Assembly: GCF_002575655.3 (NCBI RefSeq)
Contig: NC_053040.3
Location: 465,606,780 to 465,670,779 of the forward strand
Origin: Aegilops tauschii subsp. strangulata
Taxonomy: Eukaryota; Streptophyta; Magnoliopsida; Poales; Poaceae
DNA: 64,000 nt
Direction: 5' to 3'
In this document: positions 22,383 to 31,638 of the stretch, one piece after another
How positions within the stretch are numbered: position 1 is the first letter of the stretch
Layout of the letters: the number at the start of each line of letters is the position of its first letter
Notes under the pieces: model-generated
What the model was told of the DNA's origin: nothing
The model's input: only the letters and a program-made list of their open reading frames with translations
The model's database searches: none
Made by a program: the position numbers and the translations under genes

Positions 22383-23640
22383 CACTACAAAAAAATACAC
22401 TTCCATGATATACGTGTTTGTCACAGTAGGTCACGTTTTCTATCATGCATGTACATCCATGACAAATTTATGATAGAATCAAGATAGTCATACCTGTGCT
22501 ATCGTAGAAGTGTTCCATGACATTACCAAAATTATCATCACGGAAGTGTCCACTTCCGTGACGATAGATCGCGCGTCATAGAAGTGCTTTCGTCAAGGGT
22601 GACCGGCACGTGGCATCCACCGTAACGGGACGCCGTTAAGCTATCGGGTCCGGTTTTGGATCGGATAACCCATTAACAGCCCGGACCAATGGGAATTTTC
22701 CATGTGTAAAATTCTCATTGGCCGGAGGAAACACGTGTCGGCTCAACGTTCGGACAGATGTCATCCACTCATTGGACAGGAGGCGCTATTGATACGTCGA
22801 CACGTGGCACGGCCCAAAAGAGGCCCATTCCGGTGAAAAGGCCGGTCCGTTTGACTTCGTCAAAAGGTAACGGGTCGGCCCATGGAAAGCCTGTTAACGG
22901 CCTGTTCGTATATAGCCCATTTACAGCCCGCTTACTACCGGCCCGTTACGGCCTATCGGAATTAAGCCCAGTAGCTTCATCTGGGCCGTCCAATATGATT
23001 CCAGCCCGTTGTAACTTCCGGCCCATGTATGGCCCATGATGTTTTTCGGCCCATATGAGGCCCTTTGTAACTCTCGGCCCATTAAAGGCCCGAGATGAAA
23101 CTGGCCCATAATGAACAATGTATCGCTTTATACCCATTAACGGCCCATTATTCCGTCGGCCGTTTCCAGCCCGTGTTAACTTTCGGCCTTCTAAGGGCCC
23201 ATTTATTCTTGGGCTCATTTCTAGAATTCGGTTAGATACGGTCCGTTATTGGCCTGTTCCGTTTGTGGGCCAAATATAACCCGTGGTTACATGCGGCCCG
23301 TTTGTGGCCCGTCAACCCATTGGGCTGTTTTCATAGCGTTATCAAATACAGCCTTTTAACGGCCCGTTATGGTCCACGAATAGTACGGCCCATGTTTGGC
23401 GAAATGATTATACGGCCCGTAGAAGGCCAATGGATCCTACGGCCGTAGAAGGCCCATGGATCATACGGCCCATAGAAGGCCCATGGATCATACGGCCCGT
23501 AGAAAGTCCATGGATCCTACGGCCCGTAAAAGGCCCATGGGTCCTACGGCCCGTAGAAGGCCCACGGATCCAACGGCCCGTAGGAGGCCCATGGTTACAA
23601 CTGTCCGTGTGTTGCCATGATTATTGTGGCCTAGTTACCA
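22383..23640 (+). repeat. CACTA subterminal repeats, including a 27-bp tandem array
   Basis: From about 22880, GGCCCGTTACGGCCC-like units recur on both strands. At 23405-23600 they become a regular array of about seven 27-bp copies with core TACGGCCCGTAGAAGGCCCA. In CACTA elements such subterminal repeats bind the element-encoded TNP protein. The open frame across the array (a 9-residue repeat) is a by-product of the period. Confidence 0.8.
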
Positions 23641-23921
23641 AAACTAGGTTATTGTCGCCACTAAAACAACACGGAAAAGGAACTGCAGTGACTACAAGCA
23701 AACAACTAAACAAGACAATAAGGAAATAAATAAGCAAGCAACTAACGCTAGCCTATTACAGCTATTGCACATATTGCATCCACTGGGCATCAAAGTTCGC
23801 CACCAGTGCAAATATAGGGAACAAAGCAGCATATTAGATACACTGGCCATCAAAATTGGCCACCAGTGCAAATAAACGCAGCAGCAAAACAAGTCCATAA
23901 CTGAAACAACTTCAGAAGAGC

Positions 23922-24371
23922 TCAAGAAAGGTTATCCTGGGTATCCACCGTGCTGGCAATAAGCTTAGCAAGCTTATTAGCTTTGTCCTGTTTGGCGCTA
24001 AAATCCTCCAACGCTTTCTGTTGCACCAGAAAGTATGCATCTGAATGCTCCAGGGACTTCCGCAGTCCTTCCGCTTCTTGTGGCAGCCCAGCTGATCGAT
24101 GTCTTTCAGCTTGTAGTTGAGACTCAAGAAACCGAACTGATTCAGACAGTGAGTTTGAATAGCTTGTGCAAGCGGTAGTGGCCAGTAACTCGAACAGTAA
24201 ACCAAGACAGGACTTTGGGGTTGCCTCACTGTCTTCAAGATAGTTTTCCTTAGCTGTTTTATCAGCTTTGTTGGAGACCAACAAGGATGTCTCACGATCC
24301 TGAACCTTATCTGCATTACTTCCTTTATCATTGCCTAATAAGGCACTCTTCCCCAATATTCTGTCAGCATT
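23922..24371 (-). pseudogene. Last exon of the TNP1-like gene
   Basis: It begins at acceptor TTTTAG|AATGCTGAC and ends at the stop codon at 23922-23924, 149 codons after a phase-0 junction. The start (NADRILGKSALLG) fits the segment that follows the core in Transposase_24 proteins. The C-terminal half (LESQLQAERHRSAGLPQEAE) is heptad-rich and probably a coiled coil for multimerisation. No internal stop is seen. Confidence 0.6.
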
Positions 24372-25036
24372 CTAAAAGAAGAAACAAGCAGACACATAAC
24401 AGGTTTAGCATGTACTAGTATATGAAACTCATTTCGGTGAACCAGTTCACTAGTAAGGTGGACAAGATTAAACTACCAAGTCTTCTATTGCCAAGTAGTA
24501 CATTATAAAAGCATCAAACAAACATATATCTATGTCCTATGGTCACTGCATTGCCTTGCCAAATCAAAATAGAGACACGGTTCAAATCATATCAGTTCAA
24601 GAGAAAGCAGCACTAAAAGAATACAAAGCATGGGAAATTAAACGGCACAACAAGATTTCAGATGGGTACCACGGGTCTACATGTACAACAACACTATTGG
24701 CCCTGTTATGATGCTAGTAATGTGCATGATATGAGAAGTCAACTGTATACACAATTGAAATTGAAATCAACAGAGCTATTTATAAGAGCAAACCTGTTAA
24801 AGAAACATGCGTAAACATACCTGTTGTGCCATTGGAGTTTCCATTGGATAGTTCAATTTAAAATAAGTTTGTATGAGTGAATACAATGATACAAGAGCAA
24901 AGCAGTATGCACGATAGCAATGGAATCTTAAATGAGAACAGTTGTTCTTCAGGTTTAAGCACTTGTTCTACATGAACAGAGTACAGTAAGATGCAATCAT
25001 ATAGTACTTAAAATAAAATGAGCACATAGACCTTAC

Positions 25037-25249
25037 CACATTCTTGGTTCGGGACCAGTAAAGAACAAGGCGTTCCCAGTCATCGTCCAATAAATGTGTC
25101 TCAGGAGAACGTAAGGGAATTTGATGAGTTTCTTTGCCAGTGAAGTACGTTTTCTTTAGGTAATTCCGATACTGCCACCAAGCATTCTTGAAGATAGCAG
25201 AGGTATTAGAACAGGTTACCTCATCCTGAGTTTCCAAATCGGTCCTTCT
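25037..25249 (-). pseudogene. Core exon of the TNP1-like gene
   Basis: This 213-bp exon (71 codons, phase 0 at both ends) lies between acceptor CTATAG|AGAAGG and donor AATGTG|GTAAGG. It carries the most recognisable part of the family: KNAWWQYRNYLKKTYF, then SPETHLLDDDWERLVLYW. No stop occurs within it. Confidence 0.65.
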
Positions 25250-25347
25250 CTATAGAGAAAAATGGGAAAATTTGCTGTATTATAACCATCATGGAGGTAG
25301 AATGTATGGGACAAAGCAAAGTAATTTCCATGAATAACATTACTTAC

Positions 25348-25845
25348 ACATAACTCCTGGACAAACACCTACAACTGGCATTTTCCTTCATCTTCAGTAT
25401 AATATTTCCATGATGGGAAGATATGCACATAGGATTTAACAACATCAAATGCGATAGATGCTAAACTATGAATGGCTGGTTGTGCTTCCTCCACAGGAAT
25501 AGGTGTACTAACTGGTGGAGTTGGGGTTCGCCGTGGTAGTACTGGCGCTTTGGGCTCTAGAGCTACCTTACTAACTTCTCTTGTTTGGGAGCTCTGTGGT
25601 GGAGATGGTGCTGTGTCAACAAGAACTCGGTTACTATCTGCTAGGGTTGGGGTTAGATTGGGTGAAGCCGGTTCTCTGTCCGTCGCAGTAGGGGTAAAAT
25701 CTGCGAGAGTCTGGGTTATGTGTGGTAGGGCTGGTTCTCGTGCATGTACAACGGTGCTATCTCCACCAAGAGGTAGCACTGTTTTATTTGAAGACCGTGT
25801 TTTTACTCCGCTAGATACTGCCATCACCCGCTCCAATTCAAATGA
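25348..25845 (-). pseudogene. Proline/threonine-rich exon of the TNP1-like gene, with a stop
   Basis: The exon is 498 bp in phase 0, from acceptor TTATCAG|TCATTTG to donor TTATGT|GTAAGT. It begins with the motif GVKTRSSNKTVLPLGG, also found in the exon at 26276-26425. A low-complexity Pro/Thr/Ser region follows. TAG at 25369-25371 ends the frame eight codons before the donor. The antisense ORF over the same stretch is a shadow. Confidence 0.55.
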
Positions 25846-26275
25846 CTGATAAACAGGAAACATAATTGAATGTACAGATATTGTATGAGAGACAGATGCA
25901 ATAGATAGTGTGGAAAAAAGAGGGCATTAAATAATTGACATGTATATTGTTTAACTAAAACGGATAGCATGACATAATTTCACATATATGATGTCTATCT
26001 AAACTGGATAGCATAGCATAACAGAATTCAAAGATATGATGACTAAGTAAACAGGATCGCATGACATAATTCACATACATGTTATCTAAGTAACCAGGAT
26101 CGCATGATTTAATTCACATATGTGATTTATATGCTAAGCGGAGGGCATTCGCATATATGATGTCTGAACTAAGAACATGGTGTTGAATATTGTGTATATG
26201 ATGTCTAAACTATGCAATGCAAGACACCATATGCATGATATCCGCAGTAGAACTGTGCCAAGTTAGAGCATACAC

Positions 26276-26425
26276 CTCGGTGGGGGAATAGGACTGGTCA
26301 TATGTCTCTGAATCCATCTCTGAGGAGCTATCGGGACCCAGCAAGAGATCTGCTTCGACAGGTAGCACTGTCTGCTCTGAAGGCCTTGTTTTCACTCCAG
26401 ATTTTTCCATCACCCACTCAAATGG
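26276..26425 (-). pseudogene. Duplicated small exon of the TNP1-like gene
   Basis: The 150-bp, phase-0 exon runs from acceptor GAATTAG|CCATTTG to donor ACCGAG|GTGTATG. Its first half (GVKTRPSEQTVLPVEADL) matches the start of the exon at 25348-25845. Its end (DSETYDQSYSPTE) matches the exon ending at 26742. Confidence 0.5.
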
Positions 26426-26741
26426 CTAATTCACAGGAAGAGTAGTTTAATGTACAAACATTGTCGACAAATGGAAATTGAATGAAGAAAAGATGGGCTA
26501 GATATCATTCAAATATATGATGCCTGGTTAAACAGGATGGCATTGCACATTTCACATATATTATGGCTGGCTAAAAGACATGAGACTGCATAATTCCCAT
26601 ATATGATATTGAAACTAAACAGGTGGCATTACAGAACATGTCTAAACTAAGCAGATGACATATATGATGTCGAAAGTAGGCACTGCAAGGAAACATATGC
26701 ATGATATGACTAACATCATCATGGCAAGTTAGAGCAAACAC

Positions 26742-26930
26742 CTTGGGGGGTAAATAGGAGTGGCCAGCTGCATCTGAATCCGCCTCAGAACAGATATCTT
26801 CCTCTGGATTACAATCTGGAGAGGGGGAGGGTTTGCCATTGAACCCACCATGGAGCGATGTCTGCATGACATTGTATTGCCACGCAAAACCCTTCTCTTT
26901 TTCTCTACATGTTCAGCATGACGGTGTACA
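26742..26930 (-). pseudogene. Exon-like block related to 26276-26425
   Basis: It ends with SEADSDAAGHSYLPPK before a CCCAAG|GTGTTTG donor. The similarity to the 26276-26425 block continues into the following intron-like sequence, so the duplication covered genomic DNA. The left boundary of the block on the reading strand is not clear. Confidence 0.4.
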
Positions 26931-27316
26931 ATATTTGACATGCATACAAAAAATATATAGTGAGATTATGTAAGGGGAGCATGCAGAAATCTAGAGTGAT
27001 GGTAACAACCAGTGGATGGATCCAAAAATAATGATAGCAGGCTGATGATTGCTTTAATTTAATAAAAAAACAGATGATGATTGCTTTACTATTTGTTTCC
27101 CACCCAAGATGAACAACATAGGCATACCCTGGGTGAACCAGATATTAGACAGAGATACTATTCATTGCTGCCTCGATATGTGCCCCACAACTAATTTAGA
27201 ACTCAAGTTTGAACATCAATTTGGACCTGACTTGGAGTCTAAGAGGTGAACAGGACAATAAAGTAGCAGGTAATATTAAGCAATGCATAGCATAAGCAGA
27301 AACAAAAGAGTGCGAC

Positions 27317-27520
27317 CTCTCTTGTGGACCCGTGTACTCCTCAGGTTCATCTGCTGAGTCGATGATGGTGATGCCGTTGCGGTGGGTGCCGGCGGCAGGG
27401 AAGGAGATCTGAGGCGGCGAAAGACGGTCAGGAGTCGTGATGTCTGGTTTGGTGGATGCTTCTGTCGATGGAGCAGCTCAGGTGAGGTGGACGACGTCGC
27501 AGCAGGAGCAGGACAAACCA
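27317..27520 (-). pseudogene. First-exon-like block, copy b
   Basis: It encodes SPELLHRQKHPPNQ, a proline/serine-rich stretch and LRSTRVHKRG before AAGAG|GTCGCA. The same order is found at 28004-28190. It is probably the 5' coding exon of the TNP1-like gene or its duplicate. The start codon is uncertain. Confidence 0.4.
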
Positions 27521-27567
27521 CACAAAGTTTTGTTCGACACCTACCTGTAACTGAAGTAATTCTGTAA

Positions 27568-27952
27568 GGGCTCATTTGGCTTGCATGATTCTAAAAACGC
27601 AGGGATAGGAGGAAAAACACCGGAATAGGATAGGAATGCACATGGGAAACGGAGCATTTGTGAACATAGGATTTCTGTCAACTTGGGTGTTTGGTTCACA
27701 GGAAAAGGAGGAGCAGAGGAATGCAAAGAAACATGGCCAAAATAAAGTGAAACCATATGAAAGCGTGTACAGTTAGAATGTTATTCTGCCACTAATGCAC
27801 TTGGTCTTGTTTTCATGCATAGGATTTTGAAAAGTAGGTCCAGGTGGATGTTTTGCTCCATTCCTTTCAACAAAATGCATGAATAATTGAATAGTAGAGT
27901 GCCATAGGAAAATTTCTTATTGCTACATTTTTCCATTGAACCACAATAGCCC
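27568..27952. mobile_element. Tourist/PIF-Harbinger-like MITE
   Basis: The element is 385 bp and starts GGGCTCATTTGGCTTGC. Its end, reverse-complemented, reads GGGCTATTGTGGTTCAA, giving imperfect terminal inverted repeats. TAA flanks both ends (27565-27567 and 27953-27955), the Harbinger-type target duplication. It has no coding capacity and AGGAATAGG-type internal repeats common in grass MITEs. Confidence 0.6.
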
Positions 27953-28003
27953 TAATGGATCGACATGAATGTAGAGTAATAAGTATTGTGACAAGTGTAC
28001 AAC

Positions 28004-28190
28004 CTCTTTGCCGTAGCCGTGTCGACCTCAGCATCAATGGGTTGGTTGCTGAAGAAGTTGAGGCAGAGGTGGTTGTCTGAGGTGCGGAGGAAGATCTGAG
28101 GAATCTGTAGACGACGTCCAGGGCACTGCTGTGTTGTGATGGATCGTTCTGTCCTTGGAGCAGCTCCGGTGAGTCGTAAGACATCACGGC
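28004..28190 (-). pseudogene. First-exon-like block, copy a
   Basis: It encodes SPELLQGQNDPSQH, a Ser/Thr-rich stretch and LRSTRLRQRG before AAGAG|GTTGTA. It is a diverged copy of the block at 27317-27520, about 690 bp away, with a MITE between them. Confidence 0.4.
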
Positions 28191-28249
28191 TGAAGCAGCA
28201 CAAGACAGACATCATTAATCTCAAGTGGGATTCTAATAGCATCTCCAAT

Positions 28250-28696
28250 AGATAATGTAAAATGCATTACCAAAAAGTGATAGATGTAAAATTCACATCA
28301 CCAAAAACCACCTGACTACAACAGATGAGGTAAAAACTGTTGACTTTGAACTTAACTGTCGAAACTGAAATTTACTGTGGAATCTGAATGTTACTGTCGA
28401 AACTGAATGCCATGGTAGCAGAGAGGCACTTCACATGGGATAGTTTAGGGAGGGCCTGCAGTTCATCTTCAACCTGCACCCCCCTGAGCCGCCAGCCACC
28501 ACCGGCCGAACCCCGCGCCGCCTCGCCGCCCCGAAACAACTCCCCACTGCCGATCCGCCGCCGCCTTGCTGCCCCGAAACAACACCCCACCATCGGTGCA
28601 CCCCACCCAGAACCCTAAGATAGATAGTGGGGTACCTCTCCGGCGAGGCCCCCCCCCCGCTACGGGTGGTTCTTCCTTAACTCCGGCGAGACCCAC
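28250..28696. other. CACTA interior without a supported gene
   Basis: A GC-rich stretch at about 28480-28690 contains an imperfect direct repeat (CCGCCCCGAAACAAC, then CTGCCCCGAAACAAC). Open frames here are a consequence of base composition. It may be 5' untranslated or promoter sequence of the TNP1-like gene. The element is cut at 28696 by element 6. Confidence 0.4.
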
Positions 28697-30332
28697 TAAT
28701 GCCTACTACGCAACCTTCTTCTTGTAGACGTTGTTGGGCCTCCAAGTGCAGAGGTTTCTAGGACAGTAGCAAATTTCCCTCAAGTGGATGACCTAAGGTT
28801 TATCAATCCATGGGAGGCGTAGGATGAAGATGGTCTCTCTCAAGCAACCCTGCAACCAAATAACAAACAGTCTCTTGTGTCCCCAACACACCCAATACAA
28901 TGGTAAATTGTATAGGTGCACTAGTTCGGCAAAGAGATGGTGATACAAGTGCAATATGGATGGTAGATATGGGTATTTGTAATCTGAAATTATAAAAACA
29001 GCAAGGTAACTATTGATAAAAGTGAGCATAAACGGTATTGCAATGCTAGGAAACAAGGCCTAGGGTTCATACTTTCACTAGTGCAAGTTCTCTCAACAAT
29101 AATAACATAATTGGATCATATAACTATCCCTCAACATGCAACAAAGAGTCACTCCAAAGTCACTAATAGCGGAGAACAAACGAAGAGATTATTGTAGGGT
29201 ACGAAACCACCTCAAAGTTATTCTTTCGGATCGATCTATTCAAGAGTTCGTAGTAGAATAACACCTTAAGACACAAATCAACCAAAACCCTAATGTCACC
29301 TAGATACTCCAATGTCACCTCAAGTATCCGTGGGTATGATTATACGATATGCATCACACAATCTCAGATTCATCTATTCAACCAACACAAAGAACTTCAA
29401 AGAGTGCCCCAAAGTTTCTACCGGAGAGTCAAGACGAAAATGTGTGCCAATCCCTATGCATAAGTTCACAATGTTACGCAACCCGCAAGTTGATCACCAA
29501 AACATACATCTAGTAGATCGTGTGAACATCCCATTGTCACCACAGATAAGCACATGCAAGACATACATCAAGTGTTCTGAAATCCTTAAAGACTCAATCC
29601 GATAAGATAACTTCAAAGGGATAACTCAATCCATTACAAGAGAGTAGAGGGGGAGAAACATCATAAGATCCAACTATAATAGCAAAGCTCGTGATACATC
29701 AAGATCGTGCCACATCAAGAACACGAGAGAGAGAGAGATCAAACACATAGCTACTGGTACATACCCTCGGCCCCGAGGGTGAACTACTCCCTCCTCGTCA
29801 TGGAGAGCGCCGGGATGATAAAGATGGCCGCCGGAGAGGGATTCCCCCCTCCGGCAGGGTGCCGGAACGGGTCTAGATTGGTTTTTGGTGGCTACAGAGG
29901 CTTACGGCGGCGGAACTCCCGATCTAGGTTATGTTCTGGGAGTTTCTGTATATATAAGAGTTTTTGGTGTCGGGAACAAGTCAGGGGGGTCTCTGAGGCG
30001 GCCACAAGGTAGGGGGCGCGCCCAGGGGGTGGGGCGTGCCCCCCACCCTCGTGGGTGCCTCGGGACTCTTCTGGTCCATCTTCGATGCTCCGTGGTCTTC
30101 TTCTGGTCCAAAAATAATCTCTATCAAATTTCAGGTCAATTGGACTCCGTTTGGTTTTCCTTTTCTGCGATACTCAAAAACAAGGAAAAAACAGAAACTG
30201 ACACTGGGCTCTAGGTTAATAGGTTAGTCCCAAAAATCATATAAAATAGCATATAGATGCATATAAAACATCCTAGATGGATAATATAATAGCATGGAAC
30301 AATCAAAAATTATAGATCGTTGGAGACCAGCA
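28697..30332 (-). repeat. Element 6 3' LTR
   Basis: In element orientation it starts TGCTGGTCTCCAACG at 30332 and ends near AGGCATTA at 28697, where TG/CA has decayed to TA at the outer terminus. The first roughly 250 bp resemble the element 2 LTR, including GGGACTAACCTATTAA. A TATATATA box is at 29948-29957 and a GGCGCGCC foldback at about 30003-30060. The rest has diverged from element 2. Confidence 0.82.
29948..29957 (-). promoter_or_regulatory. TATA box of element 6 LTR
   Basis: On the minus strand TTATATATAC follows the GC-rich foldback, the same arrangement as in element 2. Confidence 0.5.
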
Positions 30333-30349
30333 TCCCCAAGCTTAATTCC
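30333..30349 (-). other. Polypurine tract of element 6
   Basis: On the minus strand GGAATTAAGCTTGGGGA directly precedes the LTR. It matches the tract of element 2. Confidence 0.75.
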
Positions 30350-31638
30350 TGCTCGTCCTCGAGTAGGTAAATGATAAAAACAGAATTTTTGATGTGGAAT
30401 GCTACCTAACATATTTATCAATGTAATTTTCTTTATTGTGGCATGAATATTCAGATACATAAGGTTCAAGACAAAAGTTTAATATTGACATAAAAATAAT
30501 AATAATTCAAGCATACTAACCAAGCAATTATGTCTTCTCAAAATAACATAGCCAAAGAAAGCTCATCCCTACAAAATCATATAGTTTGGCCATGCTTCAT
30601 CTTCGTCACACAAAATATCCAAATCATGGACAACCCTGGTTTCAGCCAAGCAATTGCTTCATACTTTAGTATTCTCAAACTCTTTCAACCTTCATGCAAT
30701 ACATGAGCGTGAGCCATGGACATAGCACTATAGGTTGAATAGAATATGATGATGCGTGTTGTGTGGAGAAGACAAAAAAGGAGAAAGTCTCACATCGACG
30801 CGGCTAATCAACGGGCTAGGGAGATGCCCATCAATTGATGTCAATGCGAGGACTAGGGATTGCCATGCAACGGATGCACTAGAACTATAAATGTACGAAA
30901 GCTCAACAAAAGAAACTAAGTGGGTGTGCATCCAACTTGCTTGCTCACGAAGACCTAGGGCATTTGAGGAAGCCCATCGTCGGAATATACAAGACAAGTT
31001 CTATAATGAAAAATTCCCACTAGTATATGAAAGTGACAAAATAAGAGACTCTCTATCATAAAGATCATGGTGCTACTTTGAAGCACAAGTGTGGAAAAAG
31101 GATAGTAGCATTGTCCCTTCTTTTCTTTTTTTTCTTTTTTTTATTTTTTTTTATTTTTGGGCCTTTTTTGGCCTTTCTATTTTTTTGGGGGACAATGATC
31201 TATTAATGATGATCATCACACTTCTATTTATTTACAACTCAATGATTACAACTCGATACTAGAACAAAGTATGACTCTATACGGATGCCTCCGGCGGTGT
31301 ACCGGAATAGGCAATGAATCAAGAGTGACATGTATGAAAAATTATGCATGGTGGCTTTGCCACAAATACGATGTCAACTACATGATCATGCAAGGCAATA
31401 TGACAATGATGAAGCGTGTCATAATAAACGGAACGGTGGAAAGTTGCATCGCAATATATCTCGGAATGGCTATGGAAATGCCATAATAGGTAGGTATGGT
31501 GGCTGTTTTGAGGAAGATATAAGGAGGTTTATGTGTGATAGAGCGTATCATATCACGGGGTTTGGATGCACCGGCGAAGTTTGCACCAACTCTCAAGGTG
31601 AGAAAGGGCAATGCACGGTACCGAAGAGGCTAGCAATG
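30350..31638 (-). other. Element 6 non-coding region, LTR-proximal part
   Basis: This is the reverse-complement counterpart of element 2 at about 9985-11255, including the hairpin with a T-rich plus strand (31107-31198). Open frames such as 30728-30997 recur at 10600-10869 in element 2 but lack any recognisable domain. The last five bases, CAATG, are the left target duplication of element 3. Confidence 0.7.

Larger units (their letters stand above)
23922..28190 (-). pseudogene. CACTA TNP1/Transposase_24-like gene, multi-exon
   Basis: Exon-like blocks read leftward from about 28190 to the stop at 23922. The best supported are 25348-25845, 25037-25249 and 23922-24371. All three join in phase 0 through GT donors (GTAAGT, GTAAGG) and AG acceptors. 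The middle one carries the conserved Trp/Tyr-rich core of the plant Transposase_24 family (NAWWQYRNYLKKTYF, then DDDWERLVLYW). The last has a predicted coiled coil. Upstream exon-like blocks are duplicated (two pairs). A TAG at 25369-25371 breaks the frame just before a donor. The product is expected to be a nuclear DNA-binding TNP1-type protein acting on the subterminal repeats. The 5' end is uncertain. Confidence 0.62.
22383..28696 (+). mobile_element. CACTA (En/Spm) DNA transposon, left part
   Basis: The terminus CACTACAAAAAAATAC starts precisely where Angela RNase H homology stops. A subterminal region of GGCCC-rich repeats follows, then an antisense gene related to TNP1/Transposase_24. 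These are the hallmarks of plant CACTA elements. The right terminus is not in the window, because element 6 interrupts at 28697. The 3-bp target duplication should be TAG (22380-22382). No TNP2-type transposase is seen here. Confidence 0.82.

Noticed and set aside
23430..23729. 99-codon ORF with a 9-residue repeat
   Set aside because: The repeat is the 27-bp subterminal DNA array of the CACTA element read in frame, not a protein.
25472..25849. 125-codon plus-strand ORF
   Set aside because: It is the antisense shadow of the Pro/Thr-rich exon of the TNP1-like gene.
29700..29740. Short GA microsatellite (about 29725)
   Set aside because: It is a brief simple repeat inside an LTR with no further significance.
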